DNA from: Kiritimatiellia bacterium
Lineage (GTDB): Bacteria > Verrucomicrobiota > Kiritimatiellia > RFP12 > UBA1067
Length of the DNA: 51,159 bases
Assembly: GCA_017525225.1 (NCBI GenBank)
Contig: JAFXTB010000007.1
Coordinates: 1 to 51,159, forward strand
Reading direction: 5' to 3'
The translations under genes and the position numbers were made by a program. A model generated the notes under the pieces. That model worked only from the letters and a program-made list of their open reading frames with translations, searched no databases and was not told the origin of the DNA. Positions 42,620-50,010 of this stretch are shown one piece after another. The stretch's first letter is position 1; each line of letters begins with the position of its first letter.

Positions 42620-43492
42620 ATGGCCTTGTACTACTTCATTGTGTTTGCCCTGTTCGCGTTCTCACTTGGAGCATGCGTCGCCAGCTTCCTCAACGTATGC
42701 ATCTGGCGGCTGCCGCGCGAGGAGAGCGTGGTGAGTCCGCCATCGCACTGTCCAAAATGCAACGCGCCCATACGCTGGTACCAGAACATCCCGATCATAA
42801 GCTGGTGCTGCCTGCGCGGCAGATGCGCCAACTGCCGCCAGCCGATCTCGCCACGCTACATGGTCGTTGAGATCCTGGGCGGGGTGTTCTTCCTGCTTGC
42901 GTACATGCAGTGGGCCATGCCGACCATCCTTGGGTATCTTCCGCCTTTCGGGATGGTACGTCTCTTCGATCCGTGGATGATGGCTGTGGAGGCGTTGGCT
43001 ATAACGGGCCTCATACTCGGCTCCTTCATAGATCTCGACCACTTCTATCTGCCGGACCGTGTGACGATCGGCGGCATGGTCCTGGGCGTGCCGCTGAGCT
43101 TTCTGGTGCCGGAGATGCAGGGCCAGCCGGATCGCATCGGAGCGCTCTGCTGGTCGGTGGGGGGCATGGCCGGCGGCTTCCTGTTCCTGTGGGCGGTGGG
43201 CGCGGTGTTCTCGAGGCTCTTCCGCAAGGAGGCCCTGGGGTTCGGCGACGTCAAGCTCATCGGCGCGGTGGGCGCGTTCTTTGGTCCATGGGCGGTGCTG
43301 TTCACGATCATAATGTCTTCCGTGGTCGGTTCCGTGGCCGGCATCGCGCTCGTGGTGCGCGGTCGCGCGAAGCTGGGCGGCTTCACGGCCGTGCCGTACG
43401 GGCCTTTCCTGGCGCTTGGCGCGCTCGTATGGATGTACTGGGGTCCGGCCATCTTTGACTGGTATCTGAGGCTTCTGCGGCTGAACGGCTAG
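42620..43492 (+). CDS. pilD: Prepilin peptidase (type IV leader peptidase)
   Basis: The 290-residue multi-span membrane protease cleaves and N-methylates type IV prepilins or type II secretion pseudopilins. The cytoplasmic zinc motif has cysteines at 44, 47, 69 and 72 (HCPKC ... RCANC). The catalytic aspartates lie in GSFIDLDHFYLPD and in GFGDVKLIGA near 207-212. No pilin gene lies in this window. The start is 9 bp after the helicase stop with GTGAGGA overlapping that stop. A T-rich tract after the stop (43510-43526) may help termination. Confidence 0.93.
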   Translation: MALYYFIVFALFAFSLGACVASFLNVCIWRLPREESVVSPPSHCPKCNAPIRWYQNIPIISWCCLRGRCANCRQPISPRYMVVEILGGVFFLLAYMQWAMPTILGYLPPFGMVRLFDPWMMAVEALAITGLILGSFIDLDHFYLPDRVTIGGMVLGVPLSFLVPEMQGQPDRIGALCWSVGGMAGGFLFLWAVGAVFSRLFRKEALGFGDVKLIGAVGAFFGPWAVLFTIIMSSVVGSVAGIALVVRGRAKLGGFTAVPYGPFLALGALVWMYWGPAIFDWYLRLLRLNG

Positions 43493-43534
43493 TTCGCGGG
43501 CTTCCGGGATTTTTTCCGTTTTTTCTCGCGCCCC

Positions 43535-43563
43535 TTCCGCGTGCGCCGCTTTTGTGGTACAAT
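43535..43563 (+). promoter_or_regulatory. Promoter of the argB-argD-thiM-like operon
   Basis: TTCCGC (43535-43540) and TACAAT (43558-43563) are spaced by 17 bases. The argB ATG at 43573 is 10 bases from the end of the -10 box, so the mRNA is leaderless or nearly so. The upstream TTTTTTCTCGCGCCCC matches the sequence upstream of the promoter at 7169. Confidence 0.5.
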
Positions 43564-43572
43564 ATGCAGCCC

Positions 43573-44436
43573 ATGCAGAATACAGACACAGCCATCGCGA
43601 AGGCGGCGGTGCTTACCGAGGCATTGCCGTACATTCAGGATTTCGCCGGTTCGACCGTCCTTGTGAAGGTCGGCGGATCGGTCATGGAGTCCGAGTCCGA
43701 CCTGGTGTCGCTGCTTGGGGACATCGCGTTCATGGATGCGGTGGGCATGAAGGTGGTCATAGTGCATGGCGGCGGAAAGGCGATCTCGCGTGCGCTCAGG
43801 GAGAGCGGCCTCGAGCCGCGCTTCGTGGACGGCCTGCGCGTGACGGACGAGCCTTCCATGGAGATCGTGCGCCGCACGCTCAACAACGTCGTCAATGCCG
43901 ACATCGTGCGCAAGCTGCAGGCGCTGCGGACGAACGCGCGGCCCGTGCATGGCAACTGGATGTTTACCGCCGAGAAGATAGTCTCGCCGGACCGCGGCTA
44001 CGTGGGCGAGCCGGTCGGGGTGGATGTGCGCATAGTCTCCGAGATGATGGATGCGGGCATAGTGCCCGTGGTGACGCCTCTCGGCACGGGGCGCGACGGC
44101 CATCTCTACAACGTCAACGCCGACAGCGCCGCCGCCGCGCTCGCGAAGGCGCTGAAGGTGCGCAAGTTCGCCGTGGTGTCGGACGTGCCCGGCCTCATGC
44201 GCGACCCTTCCGATCCGAAGACGCTCCTGCCTACGCTGCGCCTCTCCAGCGTGGCGAAGCTCAAGGAGGAGGGGATCATCTCCGGCGGGATGCTGCCGAA
44301 GATAGAGGGCTGCGAGGACGCGATCCGCGCCGGCGTGAAGAAGGTCCATCTCGTGGATGGACGCATGGCACATTCGCTTTTGCTGGAAATATTCACCCGT
44401 GAAGGGGTGGGAACGGAGATCATCGATGAACAATGA
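43573..44436 (+). CDS. argB: Acetylglutamate kinase
   Basis: The 287-residue kinase phosphorylates N-acetylglutamate, the second step of arginine synthesis. Visible motifs are VLVKVGGSVM, VIVHGGGKAIS near residue 72, FVDGLRVTDEPSMEIVRRTL, NVNADSAAAALA and KEEGIISGGMLPKIEGC. The start at 43573 (MQNTDTAIAK) is preferred because upstream in-frame ATG/GTG codons lie inside or next to the promoter. No ribosome-binding site is present. argD begins 11 bases before its end. Confidence 0.95.
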   Translation: MQNTDTAIAKAAVLTEALPYIQDFAGSTVLVKVGGSVMESESDLVSLLGDIAFMDAVGMKVVIVHGGGKAISRALRESGLEPRFVDGLRVTDEPSMEIVRRTLNNVVNADIVRKLQALRTNARPVHGNWMFTAEKIVSPDRGYVGEPVGVDVRIVSEMMDAGIVPVVTPLGTGRDGHLYNVNADSAAAALAKALKVRKFAVVSDVPGLMRDPSDPKTLLPTLRLSSVAKLKEEGIISGGMLPKIEGCEDAIRAGVKKVHLVDGRMAHSLLLEIFTREGVGTEIIDEQ

Positions 44437-45634
44437 GCTGATGGAAGACTACAAGAGGTACATCATGCCTACGTATGCGCCCACGGTGGCGGTTGCGAAG
44501 GCGAAGGGTTCGCGCGTCTACGACGACAAGGGCAAGCAGTACTACGATTTCACGTCTGGCATAGGCGTGCACAACGTCGGCCACTGCACTGACGGCGTGG
44601 TGAAGGCAGTGCAGGAACAGGTGGCGAAGCTCGGCCACTGCTCCAACCTCTTCGTCAATGCGCCGCAGGTGGCCCTGGCGAAGCGCCTGGTGGAGATATC
44701 GGGGCTTGGCGGCAAGGTGTTCTTCTGCAATTCCGGCGCCGAGGCCAACGAGGCCGCCATCAAGCTGGCGCGCAAGTGGGGCGCCGCGAACGGCGGACGC
44801 TACGAGGTGGTGACGATGCGCAACGGCTTCCACGGCCGCACGCTCGCCACGGTCACGGCGACCGGCCAGAGCTGGTGCCAGAAGGACTTCGACCCGCTGA
44901 TGCCGGGGTTCGCCTATGCCGACTTCAACGATCTCGAATCCGTGAAGGCGGCGGTGACGGAGAAGACGGTCGCCATCATGCTCGAGGCCGTGCAGGGCGA
45001 GGGCGGCGTGACGCCGGCGACCGAGGAGTTCATGGCTGGCGTGCGGGCGCTCTGCGACGAGCGCAACCTCCTGATGATCTGCGACGAGGTGCAGTGCGGC
45101 ATGGGCCGTACCGGCAAATGGTGGGGCTGGCAGCATTACTCCGTCAAGCCGGACCTCTTCACGGTCGCGAAGTCCATCGCCGACGGCGTGCCGATGGGCG
45201 TGCTGGTGTCGAACGCGAAGCTGGCGGATGTTTTCACCCCGTCCAGCCACGCCTCCACGTTCGGCGGCAATCCGCTCGCATCGGCGGCGGCGCTGGCCGT
45301 CATCAAGATCATCGAGGACGAGAAGCTGCTTGATGCGGCGACTAGGAAGGGCGAGCTGCTGCAGTCCGCACTGCGCGCGTTCGCCGACAAGTACGACCAG
45401 ATCCTCGACGTACGCGGCCTGGGCCTCATGGTGGGCATGGTCGTGGATGGAGACCCCAAGGTGGTCGTCGAGAAGTTCCGCGACTACGGGCTGCTGGTGC
45501 TCACCGCTGGCGGCAACGTGGTGCGCTTCCTGCCGACGCTTTCAATGTCCGACAAGCATCTCGAGGAGGCCGTGGAGATGATGGGCGACGCGCTCGAAGA
45601 GCTCTATGGCGAAGCTCCTCAGGAGGAGGCCTGA
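44426..45634 (+). CDS. argD: Acetylornithine aminotransferase
   Basis: The 402-residue class III aminotransferase converts N-acetylglutamate semialdehyde to N-acetylornithine. Motifs are YDFTSGIGVHNVGH, FFCNSGAEANEAAIKLAR, NGFHGRT, LLMICDEVQCGMGRTG and the Schiff-base lysine in TVAKSIADGVPMG, then HASTFGGNPLA. GGTGGGAACGGAGA precedes the ATG inside the argB end. The 11-base overlap means tight translational coupling. No argC or argJ is nearby. Confidence 0.94.
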   Translation: MNNELMEDYKRYIMPTYAPTVAVAKAKGSRVYDDKGKQYYDFTSGIGVHNVGHCTDGVVKAVQEQVAKLGHCSNLFVNAPQVALAKRLVEISGLGGKVFFCNSGAEANEAAIKLARKWGAANGGRYEVVTMRNGFHGRTLATVTATGQSWCQKDFDPLMPGFAYADFNDLESVKAAVTEKTVAIMLEAVQGEGGVTPATEEFMAGVRALCDERNLLMICDEVQCGMGRTGKWWGWQHYSVKPDLFTVAKSIADGVPMGVLVSNAKLADVFTPSSHASTFGGNPLASAAALAVIKIIEDEKLLDAATRKGELLQSALRAFADKYDQILDVRGLGLMVGMVVDGDPKVVVEKFRDYGLLVLTAGGNVVRFLPTLSMSDKHLEEAVEMMGDALEELYGEAPQEEA

Positions 45635-45638
45635 GTCC

Positions 45639-46577
45639 ATGGCTGAAGACAAGGGAAGGAACGCCGCGACGGCGGTGGATGCGGACGACGATGGCGAGGA
45701 CGATGTGCGCCTGCGTCCCCGCAAGGCGCCGGCGGCGAAGCTGACGCTTTTGTCCGCCGAGCTGCTGAAGGCGTCGGCGGCCGCTCTTGACGCGGTACGC
45801 TCCAGGCGCCCGCTCGTGGCCTGCATCACCAACGTCCTTTCCGCAACGCGTGTCGCCGACGGAATGCTTGCGCTTGGCGCATCGCCCATCATGGTGCAGG
45901 ATTCCGGCGAGGCCACGGCGCTTGCCGCTCGGTGCGACGCGCTTCTCGCCAACGTCGGGACGATCGACCGTACGCAGGCCGAGGCGCTTCGCGCCGCGGT
46001 CGCGCGCGCCAACATGTCGTCCCATCCATGGGTTCTCGATCCCGCAGGCGTGGGATCGCTCGCGTTGCGCACGTATCTCGCCAGGGAGCTGATGCGCAGG
46101 TTCCCGGCGGTGATACGCGGCAACGCCTCGGAGATACTCGTGCTTGCGGGCGTGGTCGGCGCCGAGGAGGGCGGTCGCGGCCTCGATGCCACCGTGCCGG
46201 CCGATGATGCCGTGCGCGACGCGCAGAGGCTTTCGCAGGTGACGCATGCGGCGGTGGTCGTTTCCGGTGCATCCGATTTCATCTGCGTGGAGAACGCGCC
46301 AGTCGTGGCGGTGCGCAACGGCACGCCCATGCTTTCCAGAATCGCCGGATCCGGATGCCTGCAGGGCGCGCTGGCCGCGGCCTTTCTGGGCGTCCTGGGC
46401 GGGCAGGAGCGTCTCAACGCGGCCGTGGCGGCGGCCCTTGTGCTGGCGTTCGCCGGCGAGCGCGCGGCATCCAAGGCCAAGACCGTCGGCTCGTTCGCCG
46501 CGGCGCTCCTCGATTCGCTGGATTCGCTCAAGGGCTCCGAACTGGCGAAGGGCGGCAAGATCGACATCCTAAAGTAG
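45639..46577 (+). CDS. thiM: Hydroxyethylthiazole kinase (ThiM)-like protein
   Basis: The 312-residue protein begins with a ~50-residue charged extension (DADDDGEDDVRLRPRK) absent from typical ThiM (about 265 residues). The core matches ThiM: LVACITNVLSATRVADGMLALGASPIM, WVLDPAGVGS, VIRGNASEI and the phosphate-loop region IAGSGCLQGALAAAFLG. ThiM phosphorylates the thiamine thiazole moiety for salvage. AGGAGGAGG lies 10 bases before the ATG, within the argD end, so it is co-expressed with arginine genes, an unusual pairing. Substrate drift is possible because the usual N-F-T-A after TN is altered (TNVLSATRVAD). Confidence 0.75.
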   Translation: MAEDKGRNAATAVDADDDGEDDVRLRPRKAPAAKLTLLSAELLKASAAALDAVRSRRPLVACITNVLSATRVADGMLALGASPIMVQDSGEATALAARCDALLANVGTIDRTQAEALRAAVARANMSSHPWVLDPAGVGSLALRTYLARELMRRFPAVIRGNASEILVLAGVVGAEEGGRGLDATVPADDAVRDAQRLSQVTHAAVVVSGASDFICVENAPVVAVRNGTPMLSRIAGSGCLQGALAAAFLGVLGGQERLNAAVAAALVLAFAGERAASKAKTVGSFAAALLDSLDSLKGSELAKGGKIDILK

Positions 46578-46611
46578 TCCGAGAAAAGCAAATCTACCAG
46601 CTTGTATGAAT

Positions 46612-46716
46612 GTTCACAAATCTCAATTGTCACAATTGTTCACGAATCACAAATATCAATTATTTGTATTTGTGGCAATGGAGGCATTTGTGAACAATTG
46701 TCATTTGTGAACAATT
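46612..46716. promoter_or_regulatory. AT-rich repeat cluster upstream of argG
   Basis: ATTTGTGAACAATT occurs twice in direct order (46686-46699 and 46703-46716), with inverted partners TTCACAAAT (46613-46621) and AATTGTTCACGAAT (46634-46647) and a palindrome CAATTGTCACAATTG. It stands out from the GC-rich surroundings. It could be a multi-site operator or fold into a long hairpin in the argG leader. No promoter could be assigned with confidence. Confidence 0.55.
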
Positions 46717-46718
46717 AA

Positions 46719-46754
46719 CCACCAACTACCAACAAACCAACTACCAACCAACCT
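46719..46754 (+). other. C/A-repeat leader without ribosome-binding site before argG
   Basis: CCAACTACCAAC occurs at 46722-46733 and 46737-46748. The whole stretch up to the ATG contains almost only A and C with a few T. No purine-rich ribosome-binding site is present, so initiation would rely on an unstructured leader. Confidence 0.6.
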
Positions 46755-47990
46755 ATGAAACTCGAAGACCTAAAGGGCAAGACCGTCGGCGTATGCGTGT
46801 CCGGCGGACTGGATTCAAAGACAATCTGCTGCGTCCTCCTGGACGCAGGCGTCAAGGTGAAGGCGTTCAGCGCGAACGTAGGCCAGCCGGACGAGAAGGA
46901 CATCAACGACATCAAGAAGCGCATGGCCCCTACCGGCGTGCAGACGACCATCGTGGACGTCACGAAGGAAATGGCCGAGATATGCTTTGAGACGGTCAAG
47001 TGCCAGGCCATGTACGATGGCGGATACTGGAATTCCACGGGCATCGCCCGCGCCGTGACGGTGCAGGCGCTCCTCCCCGCGATGAAGAAGGCCGGGTGCG
47101 TGGCGCTCGTCCACGGCGCGACCGGACGCGGTAACGACCAGATGCGCTTCGAGCGCTACACGAACGTGCTCGATCCGAAGTTCGGCGTGTACGCCCCCTG
47201 GCGTGACGCCGAGCTGCTCAAGCGCTTCCCCGGCCGCACGCAGATGGTGGAGTTCCTCGCCAAGCGCGGCATCGTCGCCTTCGTCGGCACGAAGAAGAAG
47301 TATTCGACCGATGCGAACCTCGCCGGCCTCTCGCACGAGGCGGAGGATCTGGAGTCGATGGAGACCTCCATGCGCATCGTCAAGCCCACGATGGGCGTGT
47401 GGCCAGAGAAGGCCCCGAACAAGGTCGAGAAGGTCACACTCTCCTTCGTGAAGGGACGCTGCGTGGCCGTGAACGGCAAGAAGATGACGCCCTACGAGGT
47501 CATGCTCGAGGCGAACAAGATCGGCGGACGCAACGGCATCGGCATGAAGCACGCGCTCGAGAACCGCATCATCGGCACGAAGAGCCGCGGCGTCTATGAG
47601 GCCCCGGGCATGGAGGTGCTGAGCTGGGGGCTCAAGTACATCTACGAGGGCGTGATGGACCGCCGTTCCACGCTCCTGTTCCAGCAGCTTTCGAAGCTGG
47701 TGAGCGACCAGATCTACGATGGACGCTGGTTCGACCCCGCAACTCGCGCCGCCCGCGCCGCGATACAGGTCTGGGCGGACAAGGCAACCGCCGACGTGAC
47801 GCTCGGCCTCTACAAGGGCAACATCTTCTTCGAGTCGCTCAAGGGGTTGAAGGCTACGATCTACAACGAGGCGGACAGTTCGATGGAGGCTTCCAACGGC
47901 CTCAATCCCCACAGTTCGCAGGGTTTCGCGGAGATTCAGTCCGTAGAGGCCAAGATGCTCGCGAAGTCCGGCCAGATCGTCGTGCGCTGA
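46755..47990 (+). CDS. argG: Argininosuccinate synthase
   Basis: The 411-residue enzyme joins citrulline and aspartate with ATP. The PP-loop CVSGGLDSKT is at about 14-23, with GATGRGNDQMRFE near 120 and KKKYSTDANLAGLSHEAEDLE near 178 as substrate-binding blocks. The start ATG has no ribosome-binding site but a C/A-rich leader. It follows the ThiM-like gene by 177 bp with an AT-rich repeat cluster in between, so it probably has its own control. argH is not in the window. Confidence 0.95.
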   Translation: MKLEDLKGKTVGVCVSGGLDSKTICCVLLDAGVKVKAFSANVGQPDEKDINDIKKRMAPTGVQTTIVDVTKEMAEICFETVKCQAMYDGGYWNSTGIARAVTVQALLPAMKKAGCVALVHGATGRGNDQMRFERYTNVLDPKFGVYAPWRDAELLKRFPGRTQMVEFLAKRGIVAFVGTKKKYSTDANLAGLSHEAEDLESMETSMRIVKPTMGVWPEKAPNKVEKVTLSFVKGRCVAVNGKKMTPYEVMLEANKIGGRNGIGMKHALENRIIGTKSRGVYEAPGMEVLSWGLKYIYEGVMDRRSTLLFQQLSKLVSDQIYDGRWFDPATRAARAAIQVWADKATADVTLGLYKGNIFFESLKGLKATIYNEADSSMEASNGLNPHSSQGFAEIQSVEAKMLAKSGQIVVR

Positions 47991-48015
47991 GGCCGACGTT
48001 CTTGATCCTCGCTCA

Positions 48016-48042
48016 ACGCCGACGCCTCTCAGGCGTCGGCGT
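48016..48042. terminator. Bidirectional terminator between argG and mtaB
   Basis: ACGCCGACGCCT and AGGCGTCGGCGT form a perfect 12-bp stem with a 3-base loop. The mtaB stop codon lies at the loop, so the hairpin also encodes the last residues of MtaB. T-runs are short on both sides. Confidence 0.65.
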
Positions 48043-49255
48043 TTGCGCATAGCGTACCGTCCTGCGCGGAGATGATGCGCAGCTGGACGAGCCTCCGGCG
48101 CGGTAGGCCGGTCGGTACGACGCACCGAAGATAGCGGTCGGTCCAGCCGCTACCACCTTTCTCGATGCAGACGACGGCTTTCCGCCCTATGAACGAATCG
48201 GCGAGGATGTTTCGGTTGCGGTGGCCTATCTCCTGCAGCTCCTTGGCCCGTGCCTTGCGCTTTTGCATGGGGACAGTCCCCACAAAGGTCGCAGCGGGCG
48301 TACCTGGCCGTTCGGAATACGGAAACACGTGAATGTTGGTGAAAATCGGCAGATCTTCAGTCTGGCGAGATAGAAACTCGGCTGTCATAGCATGGTCCGC
48401 GTCTGTCTCGCCCGGAAAGCCGGCGATGACATCGGCGCCAAAGGTGAAATCAGGTGCGATGCGCTGACGGCATTGCAGACAGAATTCGGCAACCTCTTCG
48501 GCCGAATATGGACGGTTCATAAGCCGTAGGACGCGATTTGATGCAGATTGCAGCGAAAGATGCAGGTGTCTGCAGATGTTGCCGTGGGCGGCGAACGTCT
48601 CAAGAACGGCCTCGTCGCATAGACCCGGTTCGATCGAGCCGATGCGGACGCGGTGGATGGTACCGGGCGCGATGGCTGGTTCGCCGGTGGAGCCGTCTGG
48701 CGGAGGAAGCACCGCAAGCGCGGCGAGAAGATCCGCAAAGGAGCGCCCACCATCGCGATAGAGCGCGAGGTTGCATCCGGTGACTACGATCTCGCGAAAT
48801 CCAGCCGCAAGACAGGTGCGGGCGCGGTCCAGGACAAGGTCGAACGGGACGGACACGGGCGGCCCTCGAAATTGCGGGACGATGCAATAGGTACATTTAC
48901 CGCTGCATCCATCTTGAATCTTCAGGAAGGCTCGCGAACCTTTAAGGCCTTTAAGGGCGTTAAGGCCGTTAAAGCCGTTAATGGCGTTAAGACGGTCAAG
49001 GGGGGCGGCTGCGGGAAGACAGCCAGTGGGGATGATTTCCGATGCCGGATAGCGGCTTCTGAGGCGCGCAAGCTCCTTCTCGCAGTCGTGCTGCGCCTTT
49101 GCCGTCACGCTGCAGCCACGCACGACTATGAAGTCCGGAGGGGGAACGGCATCGACAGGCACGACATCGTGTCCGGCGACCGACACGGCGGCCTCCATCT
49201 CCAGCGCCTCGGCGCGGTTCAGGCGGCATCCGAAAGTGACGAACGCATACCGCAT
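48029..49255 (-). CDS. mtaB: tRNA t6A37 methylthiotransferase (MtaB/MiaB-type radical SAM)
   Basis: The 408-residue protein has the UPF0004 N-terminal domain with cluster cysteines at 10 (TFGCRLNRAEA), 48 and 79. The radical-SAM motif GCSGKCTYC has cysteines at 117, 121 and 124. These enzymes add a methylthio group to modified adenosine 37 of tRNA. FGCRLN rather than YGCQMN points to the MtaB branch. The linker at residues ~88-107 is made by the 9-bp repeat (LNAINGFNGLNALKGLKG). A palindrome GGGGACTGTCCCC lies in frame near residue 325. It follows the CPBP protease gene by 7 bp. Confidence 0.88.
   Translation of the reverse strand: MRYAFVTFGCRLNRAEALEMEAAVSVAGHDVVPVDAVPPPDFIVVRGCSVTAKAQHDCEKELARLRSRYPASEIIPTGCLPAAAPLDRLNAINGFNGLNALKGLKGSRAFLKIQDGCSGKCTYCIVPQFRGPPVSVPFDLVLDRARTCLAAGFREIVVTGCNLALYRDGGRSFADLLAALAVLPPPDGSTGEPAIAPGTIHRVRIGSIEPGLCDEAVLETFAAHGNICRHLHLSLQSASNRVLRLMNRPYSAEEVAEFCLQCRQRIAPDFTFGADVIAGFPGETDADHAMTAEFLSRQTEDLPIFTNIHVFPYSERPGTPAATFVGTVPMQKRKARAKELQEIGHRNRNILADSFIGRKAVVCIEKGGSGWTDRYLRCVVPTGLPRRRLVQLRIISAQDGTLCANADA
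48268..48282. repeat. GGGGACAGTCCCC palindrome inside mtaB
   Basis: TGGGGACAGTCCCCA matches the core of the palindrome at 7111-7131. Here it is read in frame within the C-terminal domain of MtaB. Confidence 0.55.
48939..48996. repeat. 9-bp GGCNTTAAG-type repeat inside mtaB
   Basis: Six consecutive 9-bp units on the plus strand (CTTTAAGGC, CTTTAAGGG, CGTTAAGGC, CGTTAAAGC, CGTTAATGG, CGTTAAGAC). They encode the linker between the two MtaB iron-sulfur domains on the minus strand. Confidence 0.85.
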
Positions 49256-49262
49256 CTGCGCG

Positions 49263-50003
49263 CTATCCCACCAGGCCGGACATCACCAGCACGAGGTTGA
49301 CCAGATTGAACAGGAAGTGCGCCGCTATCGGCGCGAGGATCGTTCCCGTGCGCTGGTAGAGCCAGGCGAACGCAATGCCGAGGAACCAGAGCGGCATCAT
49401 CGTGGCGGCGTTTACGTGGATTAGCGCGAAGACGAACCCCGACACAGCCATTGCCGCCCATGGCGGCATCGAACGGGCGAATCCTCGGAACATGATGCCG
49501 CGGAAGAGAGGCTCTTCCAGCAGCGGCGCCTCGAAAAGCGCAAAGGCCATCAGCATGATGCGGATGGAAAGGGGATAGGTGCCAGGCTGCAGCCATTTCA
49601 CCAGATCCTGTCCGGCAGGTTCGATGCTGAAAACCTTCTGCAGCAGTTCGGTGGAGATCCATTCCAGTGCGAATGCGGCCAGTATGATCGGGACGAATGC
49701 CAATACGGTAAATTTAAGGGCCTTAAGGATCTTCGGGGCCTTAGGGGCATTGTTACCATCGGCCGGATGCTTGACAAACAGCGTGCTGACCCACAGCACC
49801 AGCAGCAGCGAGCCGAAGAGCATCGCCTGGAATCCGATCAGCTGAAGGAGCGTGGATGTAGGCGGCGGCTGGGCGAAGCCTCCATGCAGGAAGTAGTGCC
49901 AGAAGTTCTGCCACACGGCAGCTACCAGCACGATGGCCGCCGCCACCGCGTGCAGCATGCCGTAGCGGCTCCGTGCCTGGAATGCTCTGCCTGGATCGTC
50001 CAT
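49263..50003 (-). CDS. CPBP-family intramembrane metalloprotease
   Basis: The 246-residue protein has several membrane segments and the CPBP (CAAX protease/Abi) motifs: APLLEEPLFRGIMFRGF with the glutamate pair at 163-164 and arginine 168, then FALIHVN near 195, and AHFLFNLVN near 232. Members process prenylated or bacteriocin-type peptides or have unknown roles. The loop at residues ~82-99 (GNNAPKAPKILKALKFTV) is encoded by the 9-bp repeat at 49709-49750. It lies between aspS and mtaB with 7-bp gaps on both sides. Confidence 0.85.
   Translation of the reverse strand: MDDPGRAFQARSRYGMLHAVAAAIVLVAAVWQNFWHYFLHGGFAQPPPTSTLLQLIGFQAMLFGSLLLVLWVSTLFVKHPADGNNAPKAPKILKALKFTVLAFVPIILAAFALEWISTELLQKVFSIEPAGQDLVKWLQPGTYPLSIRIMLMAFALFEAPLLEEPLFRGIMFRGFARSMPPWAAMAVSGFVFALIHVNAATMMPLWFLGIAFAWLYQRTGTILAPIAAHFLFNLVNLVLVMSGLVG
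49709..49750. repeat. 9-bp GGCNTTAAG-type repeat inside the CPBP protease gene
   Basis: AATTTAAGG, GCCTTAAGG, ATCTTCGGG, GCCTTAGGG, GCATTG: a decayed run of the same unit with 9-bp period. It encodes a cytosolic-type loop between membrane segments. Confidence 0.65.
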
Positions 50004-50010
50004 GCGGGCG

